Below are positions 7,063-15,600 of a stretch of 64,000 bases of DNA, in pieces. The DNA is from Phreatobacter sp. (GTDB lineage Bacteria; Pseudomonadota; Alphaproteobacteria; Rhizobiales; Phreatobacteraceae), in contig NZ_JAEULY010000003.1 in assembly GCF_016793595.1 (NCBI RefSeq), positions 124,001-188,000 of the forward strand, given 5' to 3'. Position numbers and translations under genes: made by a program. Every line of letters starts with the position of its first letter. The first letter of the stretch is position 1. Under the pieces are notes generated by a model. That model was not told the DNA's origin. It made no database searches and worked only from the letters and a program-made list of their open reading frames with translations.

Positions 7063-9879
7063 TCAGGTCCGGTCGCTGGCGCGCAGCACGATCTCGATGC
7101 GTGCAACGATGCCTTCCGGCCGGTAGTCGATCGCGAGTTCGCCGCCAAGTTGGGCCGACAGGAGCCGATTGAGCAGCAAGGAGCCAAAGCCACGGCGCGT
7201 CGGCGTCCTGACTTCCGGCCCGCCGCTCTCCGTCCAGACCATGGTCAGTTTCGGTTCGACCGGCGCGCCGTCGGTCTCGATCGACACATGGACGCGCCCC
7301 TCCGGCACCGACAGCGAGCCGTACTTCACGGCATTCGTGGTCAGTTCATGCACGGCCATGCCCACAGAGACGACGATGTCGCGCGGGATTTCCACGAAAG
7401 GTCCGTCAATCGTCACCCGCCCGGCGTCGTCCAGATAGGGCTGGAGTTCGCTCTTCAGGATCTCGTGCAGGCCCGCGCCCGCCCACGCCTCGTGGGTTAG
7501 CAGCGAATGGGTGCGGCCGAGCGACACGAGCCGGTCCGAGAAATCGTCGCGGAACGCCGCGAACGTCTTGGCCGAGCGCCCCGTGGCCGAGGCTATGGCC
7601 TGGACCGTCGCCAGAATGTTCTTCACGCGGTGGTGCAACTCGCGAATGAGCACCTTCTGATGCTCGTCCGCCTCCCTGCGAGCGGTGATGTCGAGACCGG
7701 TACCGAGCACCTGGGCGACCTTGCCTTCGGCGTCCCGGGCGAACGGCGTCTCGCGGATCAGGAACCAGCGATAGCCTCCGTCTGCATGACGGATACGGTA
7801 TTCCGCCTCGCGCACCTCGCCATCGGCCATCCGCCGCACCGACAGGCTGAGATCGGTCAGAACCTGCCGGTCGTCCGGGTGCACGAGCTCGTTGAGGGCC
7901 CTGATGCTGCGGCCCGAAAGCTCCGCCGGGGCATAGCCCAGCGACTCGTAGATCTGCGGGTTCATGAAGACGTTGCGCCGGCGCTCGATGTCGGTGATGT
8001 AGATGAGGTTTGGCGCCAGGATCATCAGGCGCTCCAGCCGCGATTTCTCACCCGCCAGCGCCGCCTCGGCCCCGTGTTCGGCAGTGACGTCGTCGATGAT
8101 CGCACCCACGGCGGTCACCTCGCCCGCCTCCTGCCGCACGGGGTAGAAATCGGCCTGCCAGACGCGCCGCCGGGACGCATCGCCATCCGGGCTCCCGATC
8201 AGTTCGAGACGGCCGACCGCCTCGCCGGCCAGCACCTTCCGGATCGCCGGCTCCAGCGTTTCGGCGAATTGCGGCATGACCTCCGCGACGGTCTTGCCGC
8301 TCTCCGTCGCGACCGGGCGGCCAACCATAGCGGAAAGCGCGGCGTTGACCCGCAGGAAGCGCATCGCGCGGTCGATGACGGCCAGCCCCACCGGCGCGAA
8401 CTGATAGACCGATTCCAGTTCAAGGACGCGCGCCTCCAGCTGGGCCTGCGCGCCGACCAGCGCGCGCTCCGCCAGCTTGCGGTCGTGGATATCGGTGGCG
8501 CTGCCCAGCCAGCGCTCGATGCCGCCCTGGCGCGTGAAGATCGGCACGGCGCGCACCACGAACCAGCGGAAGTCGCCGTCGCCCGCCTGCAGGCGGCATT
8601 CGAATTCGAACGGCTCCGCGGCAGCCCGCGACTGGTTCCACAGCGCAACGGCCCGGCGCTGCTCGTCCGGGTGAACGTAGTCGCTCCATGCCGTCGCGGC
8701 GACCATGCCGGGCGCCATGCCCGTGAAGGCATGCCAGCGGTCGTTGAAATAGTCGTGCCGCCCATCGGGCCCCGTCGACCAGATGAGCTGCGGGATCGTG
8801 TCGGCAATGGTCTGGAAGCGTCGCTCGGAGGCCCTGAGCTCGGCATCCATCTCGCGGAGCGACACGGCGTCGCGCTCCCGCCGCGTCTCCTCGACGGCGT
8901 AGTCGCGCCGGACCGCCGACAGGATGCGGCTCGACGCCAGCATGGCGATGCCCATGGCGGCCGCGATGAGGCTGACCCCGATGGCCGCGACCGGACCGAT
9001 GGTTGACAGGAATGCCGTGCCGAACACCTGCTCGGGAATGGCGATGACCGTGCGATAGCCGCTCACCCGCGCGGTGGCGAAGGCGAGCACGACGGGCATG
9101 CCGTCGGCCGCCGCGGTGCGCGCCAGCCGGTCAGGCTCGTTGCGCATGCTGTCGCGGATGGGACCGATCACGCGCGACCCGACGAAGCGCTCCGCGTCGC
9201 GCGATCGGGTCACGACGATGTCGCGGGTGTCGATGACGGCGGAGATCCAGTCCGGCGGCATGTTCTGGTCGCGAAGCGAAGTGGTCAGCATGTCGGCCGG
9301 CATGATCAGCGCGACGGCGACCCGCTGGCCGGTCCTCGTGCTGGCGGCGATCGCGCCGAGGATCATCGGCGCGGCGCCGGGCTGGCCGACGATCAGGTCG
9401 GACACCACGATGTCGTTCCGGGCCAGCGTCCTGCGCGTGAGATCGGCCGCCGCCTCCGGCGCAAGCGTTGCCAGCGTCGCGGGCAGCGAGAAGGCCGACC
9501 CCAGAATGCGCCGGCCCTGATCGTCGAGCACCGCGACATGCGTACCGGCCGGCGCCGACTGGCGCGTCTGCTGGTAGACCGAGACCCAGTCGCCGCCCGC
9601 CAGCGACGACGAGGCCGCGACGACGCGCAGATAGATCTCCACGGAGCGCATTTCGCTGTCGATGCTGGCGGCAGTGGCGCGCGCGACATCGACGAGCCGC
9701 GCCTCCACGCGTGCGCGCTCGCTGAGATGCGCCTGCCAGACCGCGCCGATGGCGAGCGCCAGAAGCGGCACGGTGATGCCGGCGATCAGGAACAGGAGAC
9801 GCGTCCGCAGCGAGCTCAGGCGCTGGCGGTAACTGCCTGTCTGCGTGTCGGGGGCGGGCTGGATCAGTCCGTTATTCAT
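7063..9879 (-). CDS. HWE-family sensor histidine kinase with periplasmic sensor and three PAS domains
   Basis: 938 aa from the ATG at 9879 (a GTG at 9933 would add 18). Order: membrane helix (about 27-48), periplasmic dCACHE-like domain of about 240 residues, second helix (about 290-315), PAS domains at about 350-470, 480-600 and 620-735 (each PAS1/PAS3 with a W-x-D-Y-V-H-P-D-E or E-L-V-H-P-D-D motif), then the kinase core. The dimerisation helix reads R-E-L-H-H-R-V-K-N with phospho-acceptor His at about 750, and the ATPase domain has N-A-V-K-Y-G and W-T-E-S-G-G-P, the HWE signature. HWE kinases often feed PhyR/EcfG general stress signalling. No response regulator is adjacent. An exact EcfG-type promoter lies upstream. 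Confidence 0.9.
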   Translation of the reverse strand: MNNGLIQPAPDTQTGSYRQRLSSLRTRLLFLIAGITVPLLALAIGAVWQAHLSERARVEARLVDVARATAASIDSEMRSVEIYLRVVAASSSLAGGDWVSVYQQTRQSAPAGTHVAVLDDQGRRILGSAFSLPATLATLAPEAAADLTRRTLARNDIVVSDLIVGQPGAAPMILGAIAASTRTGQRVAVALIMPADMLTTSLRDQNMPPDWISAVIDTRDIVVTRSRDAERFVGSRVIGPIRDSMRNEPDRLARTAAADGMPVVLAFATARVSGYRTVIAIPEQVFGTAFLSTIGPVAAIGVSLIAAAMGIAMLASSRILSAVRRDYAVEETRRERDAVSLREMDAELRASERRFQTIADTIPQLIWSTGPDGRHDYFNDRWHAFTGMAPGMVAATAWSDYVHPDEQRRAVALWNQSRAAAEPFEFECRLQAGDGDFRWFVVRAVPIFTRQGGIERWLGSATDIHDRKLAERALVGAQAQLEARVLELESVYQFAPVGLAVIDRAMRFLRVNAALSAMVGRPVATESGKTVAEVMPQFAETLEPAIRKVLAGEAVGRLELIGSPDGDASRRRVWQADFYPVRQEAGEVTAVGAIIDDVTAEHGAEAALAGEKSRLERLMILAPNLIYITDIERRRNVFMNPQIYESLGYAPAELSGRSIRALNELVHPDDRQVLTDLSLSVRRMADGEVREAEYRIRHADGGYRWFLIRETPFARDAEGKVAQVLGTGLDITARREADEHQKVLIRELHHRVKNILATVQAIASATGRSAKTFAAFRDDFSDRLVSLGRTHSLLTHEAWAGAGLHEILKSELQPYLDDAGRVTIDGPFVEIPRDIVVSVGMAVHELTTNAVKYGSLSVPEGRVHVSIETDGAPVEPKLTMVWTESGGPEVRTPTRRGFGSLLLNRLLSAQLGGELAIDYRPEGIVARIEIVLRASDRT

Positions 9880-9963
9880 GAAGGGCGACGAAATCCCGGC
9901 GTGGCGAGGCGGGTCAAGGTTCGGGTGGCGCACGGGCGCGCCTGGACGTCAGGCCGCGACACC

Positions 9964-9988
9964 AACGCGCCTGCCGGCCTTCTGTTCC
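9964..9988 (-). promoter_or_regulatory. EcfG-type promoter for the HWE kinase
   Basis: Minus-strand GGAAC (9988-9984), 16-nt spacer, CGTT (9967-9964), exact consensus, 85 bp before the ATG at 9879 (31 bp before the alternative GTG). Confidence 0.68.
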
Positions 9989-10038
9989 CACGACGCGGGG
10001 AAGAGTTTTCGGCCCGTCGGCCCGGCCTCCGATCGCGT

Positions 10039-10064
10039 GGAACTTCGCCGCCTCATCGCACGTT
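10039..10064 (+). promoter_or_regulatory. EcfG-type promoter for the DUF1328 gene
   Basis: GGAAC at 10039-10043, 17-nt spacer, CGTT at 10061-10064: exact elements with the second accepted spacer length, 79 bp before the ATG at 10144. Confidence 0.7.
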
Positions 10065-10143
10065 GCTGAACCGACATTGCGACGTCGGCGCGGCCAACCC
10101 GCCGTCATCGTCGATGACTATCGAAACCGTCAGGAGAACTGTC

Positions 10144-10317
10144 ATGGGTAGCCTCCTCCACTGGGCCGTCATCTTCCTCATCGTCGCGCTGGTTGCGGCT
10201 TTCCTCGGCTTCGGCGGCGTCGCCGGAACCGCGATGAGCGGCGCCCAGATGCTGTTCTGGGTCGCGATCGTGCTCTTCGTCGTTTCCGTTGTCGCCGGCC
10301 TGATACGCCGCGCCTAG
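10144..10317 (+). CDS. DUF1328 family small membrane protein (YtjA-like)
   Basis: 57 aa, almost entirely two membrane helices (about 5-27 and 34-53) linked by G-F-G-G-V-A-G-T-A, ending in basic residues. Length and motif fit DUF1328, found in many proteobacteria and often stress-induced; its function is unknown. The ATG at 10144 has RBS AGGAG seven bases upstream, which decides it over the much longer open frame. It has its own EcfG-type promoter and terminator. Confidence 0.88.
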   Translation: MGSLLHWAVIFLIVALVAAFLGFGGVAGTAMSGAQMLFWVAIVLFVVSVVAGLIRRA

Positions 10318-10339
10318 CGGCACCGGGACGGAGTTGCGC

Positions 10340-10375
10340 GAGGCCGGATCCGCCGAGGGTCCGGCCTCTTTCTTT
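10340..10375 (+). terminator. Rho-independent terminator after the DUF1328 gene
   Basis: GAGGCCGGATCC pairs with GGGTCCGGCCTC (one G-T pair) around GCCGA, followed by TTTCTTT. It lies 22 bases past the stop. Confidence 0.8.
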
Positions 10376-10561
10376 GCGGGCTGTTCGTACGAGCGACGCA
10401 CCCCGTCGCGTTCTTCCTCGGTCAGCGCTCCGATACCGGCATAGTGGTTCTCGGATGGACCGGCGCGCATGTCGTGCCCGAGGGCCGCAAACCCGCAACG
10501 AAAGCCGCAAGGTTGCCCCATCGGCATTGTCGCCGGGCGCACGGCAGACACCTGCGTCGGC

Positions 10562-10590
10562 TTGACCTTTGCAATCGATTGCAATAGATC
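10562..10590 (+). promoter_or_regulatory. Promoter with a 16-bp palindromic operator in its spacer (catabolic operon)
   Basis: TTGACC (10562-10567) and TAGATC (10585-10590) are spaced by exactly 17 bp, and that spacer contains the perfect palindrome TTGCAATCGATTGCAA (10569-10584). A central CG with AT-rich arms is typical of LacI-family operators. A repressor bound here would occlude RNA polymerase. The start codon of the intradiol dioxygenase is 20 bp downstream. No LacI-type gene is in the window, so the regulator would act from elsewhere. Confidence 0.6.
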
Positions 10591-10609
10591 TGCGGCAGGG
10601 AGTGAAACG

Positions 10610-11470
10610 ATGATCATCGAGCGCCAGGAGCAGGTGACCGATGCGGTGCTGTCGGCCATGGCCGAAACGGCGGATCCGCGCCTCAAGGAGATCATGGAGG
10701 CGCTGGTTCGCCACCTGCACGCCTTCGCGCGCGAGGTGCGGCTGACCGAACCTGAATGGGAAAAGGCGATCGAATACGCGGTCGGCCTCGGCCAGTTCAC
10801 CAATGACACCCACAACGAGGCGGTCCTCGCCTCTGACGCGGTGGGACTGTCGACCCTCGTCTGCCTGCTCAACAATGGCAATGCCGGCAATACGGAAACG
10901 GCCGCCGCGCTCCTCGGCCCGTTCTGGCGGATGCACTCGCCGCGCACCGAGAACGGCGGCTCGATCCTGCGGTCCGAGACCCCCGGCGCGAGGCTCGCCG
11001 CCTCATGCCTCGTGCGCGACGGCAAGGGGCAGCCCATCGCCGGCGCCGAAGTCGATGTCTGGCAGGCCTCGCCCATCGGCATGTACGAGAACCAGGACGA
11101 GAACCAGGCCGACATGAACCTGCGCGGCAAGTTCGTCACCGGGGCGGACGGCCGCTTCGCCTTCACCTCGGTCAAACCGGCGGGCTACCCGGTGCCGACC
11201 CATGGCGTCGTCGGCCGGATGCTGGAGGCGCAGAACCGCCATCCCTTCCGTCCGGCGCACATCCATTTCCTGATCTACAAGCCCGGCTTCAAGACGCTGA
11301 TCACCCAGGTCTTCGTCGATGACGACAAGCACCTCGAGAGCGACGCCGTGTTCGGCGTGACCCGTTCGCTGATCGGCGACTTCGCCAGGGACGGCGACGG
11401 CTACACGCTCGACTATACTTTCGTGATGGAGCCGGGCGAAGCCGTGCTCCCCGTTCCCCCGATCAAGTGA
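10610..11470 (+). CDS. Intradiol ring-cleavage dioxygenase, hydroxyquinol 1,2-dioxygenase-like
   Basis: 286 aa. The N-terminal helical dioxygenase_N domain (about 20-100) is followed by the catalytic beta-sandwich. The Fe(III) ligands align with Y159 (G-M-Y-E-N), Y193 (G-Y-P-V-P), H217 and H219 (R-P-A-H-I-H-F). These enzymes open catechol or hydroxyquinol rings between the two hydroxyls to give muconates or maleylacetate. The context and the sequence T-L-V-C-L-L-N-N favour the hydroxyquinol-like subgroup, but the natural substrate is not proven. ATG at 10610 has RBS AGGGAG; the longer frame from 10469 would read through the promoter. First gene of a tightly spaced six-gene operon. Confidence 0.88.
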   Translation: MIIERQEQVTDAVLSAMAETADPRLKEIMEALVRHLHAFAREVRLTEPEWEKAIEYAVGLGQFTNDTHNEAVLASDAVGLSTLVCLLNNGNAGNTETAAALLGPFWRMHSPRTENGGSILRSETPGARLAASCLVRDGKGQPIAGAEVDVWQASPIGMYENQDENQADMNLRGKFVTGADGRFAFTSVKPAGYPVPTHGVVGRMLEAQNRHPFRPAHIHFLIYKPGFKTLITQVFVDDDKHLESDAVFGVTRSLIGDFARDGDGYTLDYTFVMEPGEAVLPVPPIK

Positions 11471-11480
11471 AGGACAGCGC

Positions 11481-12230
11481 ATGAGCGCATCCAGGCTTTC
11501 CGGCAAGGTTGCCGTCATTCTCGGCGGCTCGGGCGGCATCGGCGCGGCGAGCGCCCGCCTGTTCGCTGCCGAAGGCGCGACCGTCGTCGTCACCTATCGC
11601 TCGGACAAGGCAGCGGGCGAAAAGGCCATTGCCGGCCTGCCCGGTTCCGGCCATTTCGCCGCCAGCGCGACGGTGGAGGACACCGTGACGCTCACGGCGC
11701 TCGCGGCCGAAGTCGAGAGGCGGCTCGGCCGCTGCGACATCCTCGTCAATTCGGCGGGCTACACGAAGCCCGTCGCGGCCGGCGATTTCGACGCCCTGAC
11801 CGACGACTTCATCGACGAGATGTTCCGCGTCAACTGGCGCGGCCAGTTCGCCGCCGTCCGCGTCTTCCGCAAACTGCTGGAGGCCAGCGGCGACGGGCTG
11901 ATCGTCAACGTCTCCTCGCTTGCCGCTCTCACCGGCCAGGGCTCCAACATCGCCTATGCCGCCTCCAAGGCCGGCATGGACACGCTGACCAAGGCTCTGG
12001 CGCGCACGCTGGCGCCGGCCGTGAGGGTCATGAGCGTCTCGCCCGGCGCGGTCGATACCGATTTCGTGCCGGGGCGCGGGCCCGAACAGCTCGCCAAACT
12101 GGCGCCGACCATCCCGCTGAGGCGCGTCGCGACGGTCGACGACTGCGCCCGCGCCATCGTCGCCTGCGCGACCCATCTCACCTATTCGACCGGCTCGATC
12201 ATCCTTCTGGATGGCGGCCGGGCGCTCTGA
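11481..12230 (+). CDS. SDR family NAD(P)-dependent oxidoreductase
   Basis: 249 aa, classical short-chain dehydrogenase. Cofactor-binding G-G-S-G-G-I-G at about 15-21, N-S-A-G at about 90, catalytic Ser in N-V-S-S-L at about 141 and Y-A-A-S-K at about 156-160. The C-terminal S-P-G-A-V-D-T-D-F segment is the substrate loop. It starts 10 bp after the dioxygenase stop, so it is co-transcribed, and probably oxidises or reduces a hydroxyl/keto intermediate of the same pathway. Confidence 0.88.
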   Translation: MSASRLSGKVAVILGGSGGIGAASARLFAAEGATVVVTYRSDKAAGEKAIAGLPGSGHFAASATVEDTVTLTALAAEVERRLGRCDILVNSAGYTKPVAAGDFDALTDDFIDEMFRVNWRGQFAAVRVFRKLLEASGDGLIVNVSSLAALTGQGSNIAYAASKAGMDTLTKALARTLAPAVRVMSVSPGAVDTDFVPGRGPEQLAKLAPTIPLRRVATVDDCARAIVACATHLTYSTGSIILLDGGRAL

Positions 12231-12280
12231 CAGCCGGGGCTCTCGCCCCCAATCGACAACGAAGGCAAAAGGGTACCCTG

Positions 12281-13177
12281 ATGAGGCCGATGCGGAACAA
12301 GGTCGTCATCACCTGCGCGGTGACCGGCAACCTGACGACCCCCGACCAGACCCCGCACCTGCCGATCACGCCGGAGGAGATCGCCGAGGCCTGTCTCGGT
12401 GCGGCGGAGGCCGGCGCTGCCGTCACCCATATCCATGTGCGCGAGCCCGGCACCGGCAAGCCGTCGATGGAGCTCGAATACTACCGCGATGTGGTCGCGC
12501 GCATCCGCGCGCGCAACCCCAAGCTGATCCTCAACATCACCACGGGGCCGGGTGGCCGCTTCGTGCCCTCCGAGGACGATCCCAAGGTCGCGGCGCCCGG
12601 CACGACGCTGGTGGTCCCCGAGAAGCGGGTCGAGCATATCGCCGCGCTGAAGCCCGATATCTGCACGCTCGACCTCAACACGATGAACTCCGGCGCGCAG
12701 GTGGTCATCAACACGCCCGGCAATGTCCGCCGCATGGCCAGGGTCATCCGCGAGGCCGGCGTCAAGCCGGAAATCGAGCTGTTCGATTCCGGCGACATCG
12801 CCCTGATGCACGACCTCCTGAAGGACGGCTCCATCTCCGGTCCGTCCATCGCCTCTTTCGTGATGGGCGTGAAGTACGGCTTCCAGCCGACGCCGGAGAC
12901 GGTGCTCTACGCCCGCGACATGCTGCCGGCGGATACCGAGTTCACGGTGATCGGCACGGGGCGCTCGTCCTTCCCGATGGTGGCGCAGTCGGTGCTCGCC
13001 GGCGGGCACGCGCGCACCGGGCTCGAGGACGCGGTCATGCTCGACCGCGGCGTGCTCGCGCCGTCCAACGCCGCCATGGTCGCGAAGGCCCGCCGCATCG
13101 TCGAGGAGCTCGGCGCGCAGGTGGCGACGACCGACGAGGCCCGCGACATTTTCCACCTGCCCTCCCGGGCCGCGTGA
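12281..13177 (+). CDS. BKACE family beta-keto acid cleavage enzyme (DUF849)
   Basis: 298 aa. The motif V-T-H-I-H-V-R-E (H50, H52) and E249 in G-L-E-D-A-V match the zinc ligands of 3-keto-5-aminohexanoate cleavage enzyme (Kce); G-T-G-R at about 225-228 and the D-S-G-D-I loop at about 169 line the active site. BKACE enzymes condense a beta-keto acid with acetyl-CoA and split it to acetoacetate and a new CoA ester. In an operon with an intradiol dioxygenase it would act on a keto acid derived from ring cleavage, a less usual route than beta-ketoadipate thiolysis. Start at 12281, with an in-frame ATG at 12290 as alternative. Confidence 0.88.
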   Translation: MRPMRNKVVITCAVTGNLTTPDQTPHLPITPEEIAEACLGAAEAGAAVTHIHVREPGTGKPSMELEYYRDVVARIRARNPKLILNITTGPGGRFVPSEDDPKVAAPGTTLVVPEKRVEHIAALKPDICTLDLNTMNSGAQVVINTPGNVRRMARVIREAGVKPEIELFDSGDIALMHDLLKDGSISGPSIASFVMGVKYGFQPTPETVLYARDMLPADTEFTVIGTGRSSFPMVAQSVLAGGHARTGLEDAVMLDRGVLAPSNAAMVAKARRIVEELGAQVATTDEARDIFHLPSRAA

Positions 13178-13189
13178 CAAGAGGACGCC

Positions 13190-14218
13190 ATGACGGTCGC
13201 CACCGAGATCGAGGCCGAGACCGCAGCCCTCGCGATGCGCGCGGTCCGGCTTGCTGCCAAGGCCGAAACCATCGAGGCGGTCGCGCCCACGGTCGAGCCC
13301 GTGGCACTGGCGCGCCGTAGCGCCGACGACGTGCTGGTCGAGGTACGGGCCGCTGCGGTCAATCCGTCCGACGCCAAGGCCGCCATCGGCATGATGCCCT
13401 ATGCCGTCTTCCCCCGGACGCCGGGCCGCGACTTCGCCGGCATCGTCGTCGAGGGACCGGCCGATCTCGTCGGGCGGGAAGTCTTCGGCTCGTCCGGCGA
13501 TCTCGGCATCCGCCGCGATGGCACCCATGCCACGCATCTCGTCGTCGAGGCATCGGCGCTGGTCGAGAAGCCGGCAAACATTTCGCTCGCCGAGGCGGCC
13601 GGCATCGGCGTGCCCTTCGTCACCGCGCAGGAAGGCTTCCGCCGCACGGGAATGCCGAAGGCCGGCGAGACCGTGCTGATTCTCGGCCTCAACGGCAAGG
13701 TTGGCCAGGCCGCGACCCAGATCGCGACATGGCAGGGCGCCAGGGTCATCGGCGTCGTCCGCAAGGACGAGGGCCATGCCGGTCATGCCAGCGGCCCGGT
13801 CACCGTGATCAACGCCGCGACGGAGGACGTCGCCGCGCGCGTCAGGGAACTGACCGGCGGACGCGGCGCCGACATCGTCTACAACACGGTCGGCGAGCCC
13901 TATCACGAGGCGGGCACGAAATCGCTGGCCGTCACTGGCCGCATGATCATGATCGCATCGGTGAAGCAGCCGGTCGCCTTCGACATCTTCGCCTTCTACC
14001 GCGGCCGCCACACCTATGTCGGCATCGACACGCTGGCTCTGTCCTCGACCGCGACGGCCGACGTTCTCCGCGATCTCGTAGCCGGCTTCGCATCGGGTGC
14101 GCTGAAGCCGTTCCCGATCGAGAGCCGCGCCATCTACCCGCTGGACAGGGCGCGCGACGCCTATATCGCGGTGCTCGGCGCCTCACGCGACCGCGTCGTC
14201 TTCCTGCCCAACGGGTGA
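13190..14218 (+). CDS. Medium-chain dehydrogenase/reductase, quinone-oxidoreductase-like
   Basis: 342 aa. N-terminal GroES-like domain with A-A-A-V-N-P-S-D and P-G-R-D-F-A-G, then a Rossmann domain with G-L-N-G-K-V-G-Q-A-A (about 165) and the G-R-G-A-D-I-V-Y-N-T-V-G segment. The usual Cys/His zinc ligands of alcohol dehydrogenases are not seen, which points to the zinc-free quinone-oxidoreductase branch using NADPH. It starts 12 bp after the BKACE stop. Likely reduces an enone or quinone intermediate; exact substrate unknown. Confidence 0.82.
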   Translation: MTVATEIEAETAALAMRAVRLAAKAETIEAVAPTVEPVALARRSADDVLVEVRAAAVNPSDAKAAIGMMPYAVFPRTPGRDFAGIVVEGPADLVGREVFGSSGDLGIRRDGTHATHLVVEASALVEKPANISLAEAAGIGVPFVTAQEGFRRTGMPKAGETVLILGLNGKVGQAATQIATWQGARVIGVVRKDEGHAGHASGPVTVINAATEDVAARVRELTGGRGADIVYNTVGEPYHEAGTKSLAVTGRMIMIASVKQPVAFDIFAFYRGRHTYVGIDTLALSSTATADVLRDLVAGFASGALKPFPIESRAIYPLDRARDAYIAVLGASRDRVVFLPNG

Positions 14219-14222
14219 TCCG

Positions 14223-14570
14223 ATGCACGTCAACCGCTTCGCCGACCTGAAGCCCTATCAGTCTCCCGGCCATCACGACATGCGGATGCTGCGCATGCAG
14301 GGCCGCGAGGCGGGTCCCTCGGAAACGATGTGGCTGGGCGTCTCGCAGCTTCTGCCCGGCGGGCATATCGATCCTTCCGCCTCGCCGGAGGAGAAGATCT
14401 ATGTGGTACTCGACGGCGAACTGACCATCCAGACCGACAGCGAGACGGCGGTTCTGCGCCAGTGGGACAGCTGCCGCATCGCTCCCAACGAAATCCGCGC
14501 CCTGAAGAACGAGACGAACAGGACCGTGGTCGTGCTGCTCGCCATGCCGCTGCCGAAGCCGGCGGCCTGA
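14223..14570 (+). CDS. Cupin-domain protein
   Basis: 115 aa with one cupin barrel. G-G-H-I-D-P-S-A-S-P-E-E-K-I-Y-V-V-L-D-G-E is cupin motif 1 with only part of the usual H-x-H...E...H metal set, and N-E-I-R-A-L-K-N-E is motif 2. Single-domain cupins in aromatic operons may be isomerases, dioxygenases or accessory proteins; no specific role can be assigned. It starts 4 bp after the MDR stop, so translation is probably coupled. Confidence 0.8.
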   Translation: MHVNRFADLKPYQSPGHHDMRMLRMQGREAGPSETMWLGVSQLLPGGHIDPSASPEEKIYVVLDGELTIQTDSETAVLRQWDSCRIAPNEIRALKNETNRTVVVLLAMPLPKPAA

Positions 14571-14625
14571 GCCAACGGCATGTCAGGACCAACGACAAGA
14601 ATGACGCCCCCCGGAGGATCCCCCC

Positions 14626-15594
14626 ATGCCCCTCGATCGCAGAGGCTTGCTCATAGGCGCCGGCGCGGCGTCGGCCGGTGCTTTCCTTGGAGCCCAGGGC
14701 GCCCGCGCCCAGGCCTATCCCAACCAGATGGTCCGGCTGATCGTGCCCTTCTCGGCCGGCAGCATGACGGACATCCTCGCCCGCTCCCTCGCCGAGAAGC
14801 TGCGCGAGAAATGGGGCCAGCAGGTCATCGTCGAGAACCGGCCCGGCATTGCCGGCACCGGCGGCGTCGCCCGGGCGGCGGCGGACGGCCTGACGCTGAT
14901 GCTGACCTCCAACGGCCATGTGGTGATCCGCGCGGTCAACCGCGACGCGACCTTCGACCCGGTGAAGGATTTCGTCGCCATCGCCAAGGTCGCCTCCATG
15001 CCCTCGATCATGATCGCGCCGGCCGAGGGCGACATCCGCACGGTGGACGATCTGGTGAGGACGGCGAAAGCCCGGCCGGGCCAGCTCAACTATGCCTCCG
15101 CCGGCCTTGGCAGTTCCACCGGCATCGCGGCCGAGGTGTTCCGCCACGCGACCGGCACGCAGATGCAGCTCGTGCCCTATCGCGGCATGCCGGAAAGCCA
15201 GACCAGCGTACTTAGAGGCGATTCCGCCTTCTGCTTCACCTTCTTCAACGTCGGCGGCGACCTGATCCAGGCCGGCCGGATCCGCGCCCTCGCGGTCACC
15301 GGCGATGCGCGGATGTCGCAGCTGCCGAACGTCCCGACCTTCAAGGAGGCCGGCCTTGCCAGTTTCGCCTATGACGCATGGTTCGGCGTACTCGGCCCGG
15401 TCGGCCTGCCGAAACCGCTGGTCGACCAGATCGCGCGCGACATCAAGGAGGCGCTGGGCGCGGCCGACATGCGCCAGCGTTTCGAGCAGCAGGGCGTGAC
15501 CCTCGTGACCTCGACGCCCGAGGCCTTCCAGGCGGAACTCGCCAGCGATGCCGAGAAATACGGTCCGCTCGTGCGGCAGGCCGCCGGCGGCTGA
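14626..15594 (+). CDS. Tripartite tricarboxylate transporter substrate-binding protein (TctC/Bug family)
   Basis: 322 aa. An N-terminal export signal with D-R-R-G-L-L-I-G-A-G (Tat-like) ends at A-R-A-Q-A (about 29). The mature protein shows Bug hallmarks: Y-P-N-Q-M-V-R-L-I-V-P-F-S-A-G-S near the N-terminus and the N-Y-A-S-A-G-L-G-S segment at about 150 that binds carboxylate ligands. No TctA/TctB membrane partners are nearby, as is common for Bug proteins. It probably captures the operon's aromatic or carboxylic substrate in the periplasm. Last gene of the operon, convergent with mtaB 6 bp away. Confidence 0.88.
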   Translation: MPLDRRGLLIGAGAASAGAFLGAQGARAQAYPNQMVRLIVPFSAGSMTDILARSLAEKLREKWGQQVIVENRPGIAGTGGVARAAADGLTLMLTSNGHVVIRAVNRDATFDPVKDFVAIAKVASMPSIMIAPAEGDIRTVDDLVRTAKARPGQLNYASAGLGSSTGIAAEVFRHATGTQMQLVPYRGMPESQTSVLRGDSAFCFTFFNVGGDLIQAGRIRALAVTGDARMSQLPNVPTFKEAGLASFAYDAWFGVLGPVGLPKPLVDQIARDIKEALGAADMRQRFEQQGVTLVTSTPEAFQAELASDAEKYGPLVRQAAGG

Positions 15595-15600
15595 CGCCGT

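Noticed and set aside
10144..10317. Long version of the DUF1328 frame starting at 9538
   Set aside because: The upstream part is antisense to the HWE kinase, and the 57-residue family length with an AGGAG RBS fixes the start at 10144.
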